A DNA stretch of 64,000 bases. Origin: Tectiglobus sp965247245 (GTDB taxonomy: Bacteria > Pseudomonadota > Alphaproteobacteria > Rhizobiales > Hyphomicrobiaceae). Positions 1-9,128 of the stretch are shown here, piece after piece. Numbering within the stretch: the stretch's first letter is position 1; the number at the start of each line of letters is the position of its first letter. The position numbers and the translations under genes are program-made. Location: assembly GCA_965247245.1 (NCBI GenBank), contig CBDFGV010000003.1:3906001-3970000 (forward strand), read 5' to 3'. Under the pieces are notes generated by a model. It was given only the letters and a program-made list of their open reading frames with translations. It did not search any database and was not told the DNA's origin.

Positions 1-28
1 GCCAAAGAAGTTTCGTCGTTACTTTCAT
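1..28 (-). CDS. 5' end of a probable ammonium transporter gene (partial)
   Basis: Only the first nine codons are visible (MKVTTKLLW), starting at an ATG on the minus strand at 28-26 with a strong GGAGGAG ribosome binding site just upstream. It lies directly downstream of and co-directional with the PII gene, and the basic, then hydrophobic start resembles an AmtB signal sequence. glnK-amtB is the usual order, so amtB is the likely identity. This is inferred from position; glnA is the alternative. Confidence 0.45.
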
Positions 29-45
29 GGGTTCTCCTCCGCCGG

Positions 46-384
46 TTAGATAGCGCTTGAGTCGGTTTCACCGGTTCGGATGCGAACCGTGTGTTCAATG
101 CTGGAAACGAAGATCTTGCCATCACCGATCTGGCCGGTTTTGGCAGCCGCACCGATCGCTTCGACTGCCTTGCCGGCGTCGTCGGAAGAGACGGCAACCT
201 CGATTTTTATTTTTGGTAGGAAATTCACCGCGTATTCCGCACCGCGGTAGATCTCGGTATGACCTTTTTGGCGACCGTAGCCTTTAACTTCGGTCACAGT
301 CATACCCTCTAGGCCCAGGGAGGTCAGCGCTTGGCGCACCTCATCGAGCTTGAAGGGCTTTATGATTGCTGTCACGAGTTTCAT
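46..384 (-). CDS. glnK: Nitrogen regulatory protein PII (GlnK/GlnB)
   Basis: A 112-residue PII signalling protein, the usual family length. It senses 2-oxoglutarate, ATP/ADP and, through uridylylation, glutamine, and it controls ammonium channels, NtrB and GlnE. The start MKLVTAIIKPFKLDEV is typical. Tyr51 in RGAEYAVNFLPK is the T-loop uridylylation site. A possible sigma54 promoter lies about 100 bases upstream, which would fit nitrogen-limited expression. The next gene begins 18 bases downstream and is probably amtB, which favours GlnK over GlnB; sequence alone cannot separate the two. Confidence 0.93.
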   Translation of the reverse strand: MKLVTAIIKPFKLDEVRQALTSLGLEGMTVTEVKGYGRQKGHTEIYRGAEYAVNFLPKIKIEVAVSSDDAGKAVEAIGAAAKTGQIGDGKIFVSSIEHTVRIRTGETDSSAI

Positions 385-485
385 GACGAACCCCCGATTG
401 TTCGACTGCGGATCAGGGTTACCACCAGTCGCATCTCAAAAGTGCAGAGTTGGACGCAACTCGGCACACCCTAGGTTTCGGGGTA

Positions 486-502
486 ATCAAGCACTGTGCC
501 AG
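486..502 (-). promoter_or_regulatory. Possible sigma54 (-24/-12) promoter for glnK
   Basis: On the minus strand the site reads CTGGCAC-N5-TTGAT. The -24 half matches the consensus YTGGCAC exactly and the -12 half differs by one base from TTGCW. It faces the PII gene at a sensible distance. The rest of the 385-635 gap is AT-rich and shows no gene. Confidence 0.45.
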
Positions 503-635
503 TTTGGATCAAGAAGTGTAACTATTTGATAATAATGACTTAAAAAAATGCACCGCCCAAAAAGCAGCCAGCCGGGAAGGCGCAAATAGCACAATTATTG
601 TGCATTTATATTCGAATGTCCAAAATATAGGCAGT

Positions 636-1520
636 CTAGTTTTGGCGCTGCCTCATTAATCCCTCTTGGGTCGTCGAGGCGACCAGCGTTCCATCGCGCG
701 TATACATGCAACCGCGGCAGAAACCGCGCGCACCGGATGTTGATGGGCTGTCTTGGACGTAGAGCAGCCAGTCATCAGCCCGGAACGGGCGATGGAGCCA
801 CATGGCGTGGTCCAGGCTCGCCATTTGGACATCTGAGGCGAACATTGGCTTACCGTGCGCAATGAGTGCGGTGTCCAGCAGTGTAAAGTCAGAAGCGTAG
901 GCCAGGATACACTGATGTAGCCTCGGATCATCCGGCAGTTTTCCGTTTGCGCGCATCCAGATACTTTGGCGTGGCTCGGCCTTCGGCTGCTCGTCGTAGC
1001 GGCTGGAATCAACCGGCCGCATCTCAATGGGCCGTTCATGATCCCAGTAGTTGCGCATCGTCTTCGGCAATCGCTCGATGATCTTGTCGCGTAGCTCCTG
1101 CTCTTTCGGCAGGTCTTCGGGCTGTGGCACAACCGGCATCTGGCTGTGGTGGTCAAAGCCTTCCTCGAACTTCTGGAAGGAAACGCTCATCGCAAAGATG
1201 GGACGGCCATGCTGGATGGCGCGGACCCGCCGGGTCGTAAAGCTGCCGCCATCGCGAATGCGTTCAACTTCGTAAATCAAAGGGTGACTAGGATCACCCC
1301 CGATCAGAAAGTAGGCGTGCAACGAATGCGCTGACCGCTCCGGCTCCACCGTGCGCGCGGCAGCGACCAAGGCTTGTCCCAGAACCTGCCCGCCGTAGAC
1401 CCGCTGCCAGCCAATTTGCGGGCTTTGTCCGCGGAACAGATTGATCTCAAGCTGTTCTAGATCAAGTAGTGAGATGAGATCATCGAGTGCGCTTATTGAA
1501 TTATTCAAATCAGCTGCCAT
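636..1520 (-). CDS. tesB: Acyl-CoA thioesterase II (TesB)
   Basis: Hydrolyses acyl-CoA to free fatty acid and CoA. At 294 residues it is a normal length for a double hotdog-fold TesB. The first hotdog has the typical GWQRVYGGQVLGQAL and HSLHAYFL segments. The second has ASDFTLLDTAL, carrying the catalytic Asp, a DHAMWLHRPFRADDW segment, and the terminal TTQEGLMR with the catalytic Gln. I chose the ATG at 1520; a GTG at 1544 would add eight residues but has no spaced ribosome site. It is divergent from the hydroxylase gene at 1591. Confidence 0.92.
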   Translation of the reverse strand: MAADLNNSISALDDLISLLDLEQLEINLFRGQSPQIGWQRVYGGQVLGQALVAAARTVEPERSAHSLHAYFLIGGDPSHPLIYEVERIRDGGSFTTRRVRAIQHGRPIFAMSVSFQKFEEGFDHHSQMPVVPQPEDLPKEQELRDKIIERLPKTMRNYWDHERPIEMRPVDSSRYDEQPKAEPRQSIWMRANGKLPDDPRLHQCILAYASDFTLLDTALIAHGKPMFASDVQMASLDHAMWLHRPFRADDWLLYVQDSPSTSGARGFCRGCMYTRDGTLVASTTQEGLMRQRQN

Positions 1521-1590
1521 GATTCTGTTGTTCTCTTTACCCACTCCAGATAACTGATCCGATCAACGCCGGCATCATAAATCGCGCAAC

Positions 1591-2844
1591 ATGACCACAT
1601 CTGACACGGAACGCACTGACATCCTTATCGCTGGTGGGAGCTTCACCGGTCTCACGCTCGGGCTGGCTTTTGCCCAGACGTTCGGCCGAGAGTTGGCTGT
1701 GACTATAACCGGTGTGGACGAGGTGGCTCTGCGCGACGACAAGAGCCCGCGAGCGTTCGCGTTGTCGGCTTCGTCTAAGAGCCTATTGCAGGTGTTGGGT
1801 CTTTGGGACGAGATTTCCTCTGAAGCACAGCCCGTTCATGCGATCGAGCTCACCGATAGTCCGCTGACAGCGGGAATTCGACCGGTTCATCTGACATATA
1901 GCAATGTTCTCGACGACGGCACTGCTGCATCCTTCATCGTCCCGTCGCATGTGCTGGCCGAAGCATTGCTCACTCGCTGCATCGCTTTGCAGGCGGACGG
2001 CACAATCCGTCTGACGAATCAGCGCGTGTCGGAATTCTCCACCAACGCAGGCCACGCCAATGTCGTCCTTGGGTCCGGTCAGAAGGTTGAAGCAAAGCTC
2101 GTGGTTTCCTCGGAAGGGCGCGAAAGCGCGTTGCGTACCGCTGCCGGCCTCGACACCGTACAGTTCAGTCACGATCAGCTTGGTATCGTCACAACGGTTC
2201 AGCACGAAAAGCCGCACAACGGGACGGCGGTTCAGCATTTTCTGCCGGCCGGACCATTCGCCATTCTGCCACTTCCGGGTAATCGGTCATGTGTAACCTG
2301 GTCGGAGGAACTCGCCGCGGCACAGCGCATTATGGAGCTTCCAGAGGCAGACTTCCTGGCCGAGCTGGATCAGCGATTTGCTGGTCGATATGGGGCGGTT
2401 AGGCTGGATGGTGAGCGGCGCAGCTTCCCCCTAAAAACCCAGATTGCCCGAAGGTTCGCTGCCGAACGCATCGTTTTGGTGGGTGACTCAGCGCACGCAG
2501 TGCACCCGATTGCCGGGCAGGGCCTGAACCTCGCATTTCGCGACGTTGCAGCCTTGACCGAGTGCCTCGTGAACGGCGTATCTGTCGGATTGGATGTGGC
2601 CGATCCCGTTATTTTGGAGAATTACGAGAGTTGGCGCCGCTTTGACTCTGTACTGTCAGCGGGCGTATTTGCCGGCATCAATAAGCTGTTTGCGAACGAT
2701 TGGTCGCTTCACAGATCGGTGAGAGAGGTTGGCTTGGGTGCAGTTCAGCAAGTCGATGGATTGAAAGCGTTTTTCGTTCGCCACGCAGCTGGACGCGTTG
2801 GTGAGATGCCGAAAATGCTGGTTGGTGAGCGTCTTTCTTTCTAG
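1591..2844 (+). CDS. ubiH: UbiH/UbiF/VisC-family FAD-dependent hydroxylase
   Basis: A 417-residue flavin monooxygenase of the family that hydroxylates the ubiquinone ring. An N-terminal Rossmann motif (ILIAGGSFTGLTLGL, residues about 11-25) and the second FAD motif GDSAHAVHPIAGQGLNL (about 297-313) are both present, and the His-Pro pair is typical of UbiH-like enzymes. Members differ in ring position (C1, C5 or C6) and sequence does not settle which, so the symbol is provisional. It stands alone, divergent from tesB. Confidence 0.85.
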   Translation: MTTSDTERTDILIAGGSFTGLTLGLAFAQTFGRELAVTITGVDEVALRDDKSPRAFALSASSKSLLQVLGLWDEISSEAQPVHAIELTDSPLTAGIRPVHLTYSNVLDDGTAASFIVPSHVLAEALLTRCIALQADGTIRLTNQRVSEFSTNAGHANVVLGSGQKVEAKLVVSSEGRESALRTAAGLDTVQFSHDQLGIVTTVQHEKPHNGTAVQHFLPAGPFAILPLPGNRSCVTWSEELAAAQRIMELPEADFLAELDQRFAGRYGAVRLDGERRSFPLKTQIARRFAAERIVLVGDSAHAVHPIAGQGLNLAFRDVAALTECLVNGVSVGLDVADPVILENYESWRRFDSVLSAGVFAGINKLFANDWSLHRSVREVGLGAVQQVDGLKAFFVRHAAGRVGEMPKMLVGERLSF

Positions 2845-3161
2845 TTGATCTGACGCTTCCAGCGGTCATCCACAGCTCAGTTGGCAAAAAATCAGCTTAG
2901 ATTTTTGTTCGAGGACGAACATTCTGCTGAGTAATTGTGCGTTTACCGACAACTAACTCGCCATTTGTCCTAAGACCGGGTACAACTGATTCGCTACTTG
3001 CCTTGTCAAGTTTCAATGCTTCTCAGGCGTTGTGCTTATTGCGCGCATACGGCGGCGGTATTAATACAGGTAAGGACAGTGTTGAGTTTTCTGCTCTAAC
3101 GACTGCTTCGGGTGGCGATCTCGGCCACTCGGCCACAGAATTTTTAGCGACGCGGAACTCG

Positions 3162-4982
3162 ATGAGGCGAACATCCAACAATATACGCTACCTGACTGCT
3201 GCGGCAGTTGCGTTCGCCATTCTAGTCGTCGGCCTGTCAGCAACCCTCCTGATCGATAACGAGCGTATAGACTTCAACATCGACACGACCGGCGTTGTGG
3301 CCGCGCCGCGCGACGAACACCACGTCGCCGAGTCCACGTTGCTCAACAGTCGCTATGGCATCTCTCTCTATAGCGGCAAGATCACGCAAAAAGCGACTGA
3401 TGGTAAGCGACTGACCGGCAAGCAGGCCCGGGCAATTCTCGAGGCCGGCCAGGCGATGCTTGAGCTGCGCAAGGGAGCGATGATTGTCGGTAGCCCGTTG
3501 GATGCGCTAGAGCAGCAGTTTTCTCCGTTCCCGCCACTTATTTCTGCCTTGCGCGAACTCAAGTTTGCCACGCTGCAGATTTCGCAGGGCCGCATGTCCG
3601 TGATGCTGCCGTCGGGCCGCAATGAGTGGTTGTTCAATGTGAACATGGTGATCAAGCCGCGGCGGTCAAAAGGAGTTGTGGCACAGGGGACAGCGGTTTG
3701 GCGCGGCCACAAGATCCAGATCGATGTTGATGCTGGTTTGTCGTCGTCCGACGTAAATCAACTGCCGGCCAAGATAGCAGTGAGCAGTCCGTTGTTTTCT
3801 ATGACCTTTGATGGTCAGGTCGGTTTCGCCAACGGACTTGAGTTTATCGGTAACACCGTCATAAGCGGAAAAGACACGCGTCAGTTCGCGAGGTCTCTGA
3901 GAATTATTTGGCCGGAGTGGGCCGGAATCTCTGACTTCCAAATGTCCAGTCCCATGACCTGGACATCTACCGCCCTCACGTTTGAAAAGGTGCGGGCGAA
4001 GTTCGATGAGAACGAAGCGACAGGCATCGTCGCGGTCAAAGGAACGCGTGATCGGGCCCAGATTACTGGCACACTTGCATTTGAGACGCTCGATCTGACG
4101 AAGTATGTGGTTAGCTCGCCTACAGATGCCACAACGAGCGACAGTCAAAGCTGGTGGAACCGCATCGCAGCTGCTTGGTCCGAACCACTGATCCGTCATT
4201 TTGATGCGGACCTTCGGATGTCGGCTAAAGAGGTTGTGTTTGGCGATCAGGCCGTTGGAAATGCGGCCGCGACCGTGGCCCTCAAGGACGGCAAGTTGTC
4301 TGCTCAGCTGGCCAAGCTGTCCTTCGCCGGCGGTAGCGGCAGTGGACAGGTAACGATTGACCAGAGCGGGCTGATTCCAAAGACCAGCTTCCACGGTAAG
4401 TTTGTGAACGTGCCCTTGGGCGATCTAACGAGTTCGCTGTTCGGGCATCGTGGCATTGAGGGGCGAGCAACAATCACGGCTGACTTGCGCTCTCAGGGCC
4501 TTGACCATCAGGCCTTCATTCGTGGGTTGGATGGTGATTTGCGATTAGATCTCGGAAACGATGGCATCGTTGGTTTCGATCTCAAGGCACTTGCCAACAA
4601 ATCACTCAGCAAGGCCGATGGTCAGGCCGAGTCCACTTCCAATACACTAATCGGCGAATTGCTCAGAGGCACAACTCGACTGGCAGGATTGACCGTCGAC
4701 TTTGGCCTGAAGTCGGGACAATTGATCAGCAAGAAGTTCGAGTTTTTGTCTAGCAACCATCGATTACGCCTCTCCGGCCATGCCGATTTGGTCAAGCAGT
4801 CGATCGACTTCTATGGCGCACTGCAGGAACGCGCGCCGGCCACTACGGCCACCGATAGCCAAGCCGGCCCCGCCAAAGAGGAAGTCAGGGAAGGCGGTCG
4901 TAGCATCAGGCTAACGGGTTCGTTTACTGATCCTAATCTGGAAGTGCATGAGAGCCTGGGTCCCCGGACGGCCTCTGAGTAA
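3162..4982 (+). CDS. AsmA-family envelope protein
   Basis: A 606-residue protein with an N-terminal basic stretch and one transmembrane anchor (about residues 10-30), followed by a long beta-rich periplasmic region. The C-terminal part (GLTVDFGLKSGQL, SIDFYGALQER, IRLTGSFTDPNLEVH) is the AsmA C-terminal domain. Such proteins bridge inner and outer membranes and are linked to phospholipid transport. The frame stays open upstream to 2937, but the ATG at 3162 starts right before the membrane anchor and gives a family-like N-terminus. Confidence 0.8.
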   Translation: MRRTSNNIRYLTAAAVAFAILVVGLSATLLIDNERIDFNIDTTGVVAAPRDEHHVAESTLLNSRYGISLYSGKITQKATDGKRLTGKQARAILEAGQAMLELRKGAMIVGSPLDALEQQFSPFPPLISALRELKFATLQISQGRMSVMLPSGRNEWLFNVNMVIKPRRSKGVVAQGTAVWRGHKIQIDVDAGLSSSDVNQLPAKIAVSSPLFSMTFDGQVGFANGLEFIGNTVISGKDTRQFARSLRIIWPEWAGISDFQMSSPMTWTSTALTFEKVRAKFDENEATGIVAVKGTRDRAQITGTLAFETLDLTKYVVSSPTDATTSDSQSWWNRIAAAWSEPLIRHFDADLRMSAKEVVFGDQAVGNAAATVALKDGKLSAQLAKLSFAGGSGSGQVTIDQSGLIPKTSFHGKFVNVPLGDLTSSLFGHRGIEGRATITADLRSQGLDHQAFIRGLDGDLRLDLGNDGIVGFDLKALANKSLSKADGQAESTSNTLIGELLRGTTRLAGLTVDFGLKSGQLISKKFEFLSSNHRLRLSGHADLVKQSIDFYGALQERAPATTATDSQAGPAKEEVREGGRSIRLTGSFTDPNLEVHESLGPRTASE

Positions 4983-5175
4983 AGCTCTGCTCCCGCTCCT
5001 CAATGGATTTGGGCCAACTGGTGGTTCCAGCAGCAGCGGAAAGCCAACAAAATCCTCCTTTCGAGCATGATTTCTTCCCATGGCGGTTGGTATTCTGCTA
5101 CAGCACAGAATTCCGCCTTACTGCTCGCGCAAGAGTCCATCTGTAAGGCGTTCTAACCGGCATGAGGTTGACTGC

Positions 5176-6498
5176 GTGAATAGAATTACTGGAGTGGCGC
5201 TGCTGAGCATTGCTGCCGCTGTTTTTGCCCCCGCGTATGCACAGACAACAACACCTGAGACAACTGAAAGTACGGCCGAAACGAAAGCTGAAACTTCAAA
5301 GACCGAGCCAGTAGCCAACGAGTCAGCATCAGAAGCTTCTGCAAATACGTCTACAGAAACGGCGGCTGAACAGGCAGTCGAAAAGAAGCCAGCGGAGCAG
5401 CCAGCCGAGAAGCCAGCCGAGAAGGAAGTCGTCGAGAAGAAGCGAGAGCTTCGCGTAGCCAGCTGGGGTGGTGCCTACGGGCAGGCTCAGATCAAAGCGA
5501 TTATTCGCCCTGCAGAGAAACAGCTGTCAGTCGCTATCCAGCGGCTTGAACTCAAAGATAGCGAGCCATCGTCGCAAGCGGCAGATGTCCTAGAGCTGCG
5601 CCAGGGAGCTCTGCTGCGCGGCTGCAAGAACGGTGACTATCTCCGGCGCGCAGAAATCCAACTGGCACCATCGGAAGACGGCAGCTCACCTGAGGCGGAC
5701 TACCTGGCCGGCGGCCTGACAGACTGCGGTGTGGCCAGTTTCGCGTGGTCGTCGCTGGTTTTGTTTGATCGCTCAAAGTTTAAGAAGGCTAAGCCCAACA
5801 AGCTTGCCGACGTCTTCAATATCAAACGCTTTAAAGGCAAGCGGGCGTTCCTGCGCAAGGCTGAGAACCTTATCGAGATGCTGGCCCTGGCCACGCTGAA
5901 GGATGTCGGTCCGGAGACGGTTTACGACGAACTCGCAAAGCGTGAGAGCCGTGACAAGGCGTTTGCGCGGCTTCAAGCATTGCTGCCGCATATCATCTGG
6001 GTCGACACCCCATCGCAGGCATTGGCGAAGCTTGAAAGTGGAGAAGCGCGCTTTGCAGCTGGCTTCAGTGGCCGCGCATTTCGCAAGACGATCGCTGGGA
6101 ACTATGCCGCGATCTGGGATGGCCATGTCTACGATTACTTGTCCTGGGCGATCTCAAGCAAGGCCGGTGACAAAGAGGTTGCCAAGAAGTTTGTCGAGAT
6201 AGCGACGTCTCCCTCCCGCCTAGCAGATCAGGCCAAGCAGTGGCCGTATGGACCAATGCGGAAGTCGGCTGCCGCGCGTGTCGGACGTCACGCAACGCTC
6301 GATATAGACTTGGCACCTTTCATGCCTACGTCGACACTACGACTCCCGCAAGGTGTCCGTCGCGACCCGGCTTTCTGGGAAGAACATGGTGCACGGTTGA
6401 ATGATCGATTAGCTGCTCTGAAGGAAGGTTTCCCGCTCGGTGTCCGCACCCCGCCACCAACGCGCAGGCCTGCGCCACCGGTCACCGAACAGAACTGA
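5176..6498 (+). CDS. Orphan periplasmic solute-binding protein (PotD/PotF-like) with long low-complexity linker
   Basis: About 440 residues. From a GTG start, residues 1-23 form a signal peptide ending AYA-Q. Residues about 24-90 are a linker rich in Ala, Glu, Thr and Pro, including repeated AEKPAEK units. The rest is an extracellular binding domain that begins RVASWGGAYGQAQ, the opening of polyamine-type (PotD/PotF) binding proteins, and ends in a proline-rich tail. No permease or ATPase gene is adjacent, so a transport role is uncertain; it may sense or scavenge instead. The GTG at 5176 is preferred because the upstream ATG at 5080 would bury the signal peptide. Confidence 0.7.
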   Translation: MNRITGVALLSIAAAVFAPAYAQTTTPETTESTAETKAETSKTEPVANESASEASANTSTETAAEQAVEKKPAEQPAEKPAEKEVVEKKRELRVASWGGAYGQAQIKAIIRPAEKQLSVAIQRLELKDSEPSSQAADVLELRQGALLRGCKNGDYLRRAEIQLAPSEDGSSPEADYLAGGLTDCGVASFAWSSLVLFDRSKFKKAKPNKLADVFNIKRFKGKRAFLRKAENLIEMLALATLKDVGPETVYDELAKRESRDKAFARLQALLPHIIWVDTPSQALAKLESGEARFAAGFSGRAFRKTIAGNYAAIWDGHVYDYLSWAISSKAGDKEVAKKFVEIATSPSRLADQAKQWPYGPMRKSAAARVGRHATLDIDLAPFMPTSTLRLPQGVRRDPAFWEEHGARLNDRLAALKEGFPLGVRTPPPTRRPAPPVTEQN

Positions 6499-6521
6499 AG
6501 CCACGTCGAATTGCACACACG

Positions 6522-7253
6522 TCAGCGGTCAGACGCCAAGGCAAGCTCGATCTTGACGAGCGTGCCGTCTCCTCGTTCGCTGTCGACAGCCAGCTTGGCT
6601 CCTGCAAGCGCGCTCAATCTGTGCATGAGTTGGTAACCTTGGCCATGGTCCGATTGGTTGGCGCGAACGCTTGCGAGCAGGGCGGCGCCCATACCAAGCC
6701 CGCGATCTTTGATCTCGATAACCGCGCGCGACCGACCTGACGTTTGGCTTGAGATTATAACCTCAGCGCCGGCCGGGCTGAATTTAATGGCGTTCATAGT
6801 GGCGTTGATAATGATCTGCTGCAGCCGGACCGCATCAGAGCGCACAAGCAGGTGATCGCTATCCAATTGGGTATCCAGCCGGACGCCGGCATCATCTGCC
6901 CAGGGCTGCAGCTGCTCTATCGATTTCGCCACGACTTGATTGGCATCGATATCGGCCAGCCGAATTGGGCATGCCTCCGCGTTGTTTTCCAGATCCTCGA
7001 TGGCTTGCGCAACAACATTCAAGGCAAACTCTGCGCTATTGGCAATCGACGTGGCGTATTCGCTGTAACGCGCGTCGCCGAGCGGTCCAAAGGCTTCCGA
7101 CTTCATGAGGTCTGCACTTGAGACGATCGCCCCGATCGGTGTGCGCAGTTCGTGCGCAATTCTGCGCAGCGTCGTCTCCACCGTCTGCGAGAGAGGCTCC
7201 TCTGCTGCGGGAATAGGCTCGCCAGAAGCGGATCTCTGGTCATCTTTCGACAT
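6522..7253 (-). CDS. Cytoplasmic sensor histidine kinase
   Basis: About 243 residues without transmembrane segments. The HisKA dimerisation domain carries the phosphoacceptor in IAHELRTPIGAI. The ATPase domain has an N-box (INATMNAIKFSP), a G1 box (DRGLGMG) and a shortened end (DGTLVKIEL). There is no recognisable sensor domain and no response regulator nearby. The frame is open to 7403, but an upstream start would overlap the divergent phasin gene, so I used the ATG at 7253. The signal is unknown; proximity to a phasin gene hints at carbon storage only by position. Confidence 0.75.
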   Translation of the reverse strand: MSKDDQRSASGEPIPAAEEPLSQTVETTLRRIAHELRTPIGAIVSSADLMKSEAFGPLGDARYSEYATSIANSAEFALNVVAQAIEDLENNAEACPIRLADIDANQVVAKSIEQLQPWADDAGVRLDTQLDSDHLLVRSDAVRLQQIIINATMNAIKFSPAGAEVIISSQTSGRSRAVIEIKDRGLGMGAALLASVRANQSDHGQGYQLMHRLSALAGAKLAVDSERGDGTLVKIELALASDR

Positions 7254-7395
7254 GTTGGCAGCCCGATCCAATTCCCGGCAGAGTTCGTCTGTGCATCGCA
7301 GTTGTTCACTTATCGCGTTGCGCAATATACTTTCGAAATACGATTTGGCACAATTACCGAGCCGATGCAGCACATGAACTGAGGCAGGACCCCAA

Positions 7396-7770
7396 ATGAC
7401 CAAACCTGAAGATCTCGAAGTTCCGGAAGCAGTCCGCCAACTGGCGGAAAAGAACGTCGAACAGGCCCGTGGCGCTTATGACCAATTTATGGAAATGGCC
7501 CGCAAGGCGCAGGATCTCATGAACCAATCGTCTGGTGCGGTTGCAGAGAGCGCGCGCGAGGCCCAGTCAAAAGCTCTTGGTTATGCCGAAAAGAACATGG
7601 AAGCCGGTTTTGATTTCGTGTCGGAGTTGGCCAAGGCCAAGGACATGAAACAGTACATGGAAATCCAGGCCCGTCACACAGAAGCGTCAATGAAAAGCTA
7701 TAGCGAACAGGCTCAGGAACTCGGGAAGCTCATGGCGGATATCGCCGAGAAGGCAAAACCCAAGACGTAG
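7396..7770 (+). CDS. Phasin-family protein
   Basis: A 124-residue, almost entirely helical, charged protein (Glu, Lys, Ala, Gln rich) that matches the phasin_2 pattern: VRQLAEKNVEQARGAYDQF near the start, and a C-terminal SELAKAKDMKQYMEIQARH segment. Phasins coat polyhydroxyalkanoate granules. It has no signal peptide. A second phasin gene lies at 37122-37577. It ends 48 bases before the first selenoprotein gene; nothing suggests a shared function. Confidence 0.85.
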   Translation: MTKPEDLEVPEAVRQLAEKNVEQARGAYDQFMEMARKAQDLMNQSSGAVAESAREAQSKALGYAEKNMEAGFDFVSELAKAKDMKQYMEIQARHTEASMKSYSEQAQELGKLMADIAEKAKPKT

Positions 7771-7818
7771 AACTAATCCTGTGGTCGCATGCAACAGCCG
7801 TTCGGATAGGGGAACAAC

Positions 7819-9039
7819 TTGGCGCGATTAGAAGATTTTCATGAGCCGGCGCGCAGCCGCTTGGCAAACTTGGTGTGTCCGGAATTCGAGGAAACGCCAT
7901 GGGTCGAGTCCAAGCCGATGTCGCAGCGGCGCGTTGCGGTGGTCTCAACAGCCGGCCTGCAGCGCCGTGGTGATCACCCGTTCGACATGGGTGGTCAGGA
8001 CTTCCGGGTAATTCCGAGTGATACAGCCTCGTCAGATATTGTGATGAGCCATGTCTCAACCAACTTTGACCGGTCAGGCTTTCAGCAGGACATCAATATT
8101 GCGCTGCCGATCGATCGCTTGCGCGAACTGGCTGACAAAGGAACCATCGGCTCTGTTGCAGACTATCACTACTCCTTCATGGGGGCGACCGATCCGGAGC
8201 TGATGCGCCCGCACGCGGAGCGAATGGCCGCGCTGATGAAGGACGACGGTGTTGATACCGTCCTTCTCGTCCCGATATGACCATTCTGTACGCGCGCCGT
8301 GGGCGCGCTCGCACACTACATCGAAGCCGCTGGTATCGCGACCACCCAGATCAGTCTCATTCGCGTCCATACCGAGAAAACGAACCCGCCGCGGGCGCTA
8401 TGGGTTTCGTTTGAGCTCGGCCGTCCGCTTGGCGTTCCTGACGATCCGGAATTTCAGCATCGCGTGCTGAAGGCATCGCTCGACTTGCTCGATGCCGACT
8501 CGGGCCCGTTGCTGGTTGATTATCCGGAAGACGCACCGACCGCCGCAGCGGAAGACATGGATGGTTGGGTTTGCCCAATGCCGGTCCGGCCATCAGCTGA
8601 TGCAGAAACCAATCCTGCAAGTACCCTGCTTGCGGAGATGTCATCGCTGCGTCAGTGGTACGACATGTTCCGGGAAAAACGGGGACGCACCAGTGTCGGC
8701 GTCAGCAATATTGCACTTGAGGACATTGCGCAGTTTCTCGCGGCATCCGCGGCGGCAGGACATGTCCAGTCGTCCAACAACGGGTTGACCGCCGCGCAGA
8801 CACTCAAACTCGGGAGCGAAGACATCAAGGCCTTCTATTCGGAAGCTGCACTCGCCATGCCTGGTAACAAGGATGCAGAACAGATCAAGGAATGGATTTG
8901 GGAGCAGACAGAACTCGGTCGCACTTTACGTACTTTGCGCCCGATCTGCATGGCGAGCGAGGATCAGGCCGTGAAGCACATCGGTCAGTTGACCCTGGTG
9001 CCGCATACGCACTGGCATCTCGCCGGAGGAGCGCCCTAG
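7819..9039 (+). CDS. Selenoprotein of the GrdB-like (glycine/sarcosine/betaine reductase B) family, Sec at codon 154
   Basis: The frame runs 406 residues if the TGA at 8278-8280 is read as selenocysteine. The two halves are in the same frame and similarity crosses the TGA: upstream ...VDTVLLVPI, then U, then PFCTRAVGALAHYIEAAGI. This creates a U-x-x-C motif at the same place as the Sec of GrdB-type reductases. The N-terminal half has family blocks SHVSTNFDRSGF, PIDRLRELAD and HYSFMGA. About 150 residues after the core are of unknown role. The start is TTG with a well placed AGGGGA. A hairpin immediately follows the UGA, and selA, selB and selC lie downstream. Substrate is unknown: the other glycine reductase subunits are absent, so a redox role other than Stickland chemistry is likely. 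Confidence 0.88.
8292..8308 (+). promoter_or_regulatory. Candidate bacterial SECIS hairpin for Sec codon 8278
   Basis: GCGCGCC (8292-8298) pairs perfectly with GGCGCGC (8302-8308) around a GUG loop. The loop begins 18 bases after the UGA and has G in first position. Both fit the loose bacterial SECIS rule of a short stem-loop 16-37 bases downstream with G near the loop start, where SelB binds. Confidence 0.7.
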
Positions 9040-9128
9040 TCATAGGGAGGCACTGGGTAGGCTCACTTGTCACCAACAGATTGGACCTCTAACCTGTGCC
9101 GTTAGGAAATAGAGAAAGGCAATAGCCA

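Noticed and set aside
3666..4394. 242-residue minus-strand frame
   Set aside because: It lies wholly inside the AsmA gene and has no recognisable domain or ribosome site.
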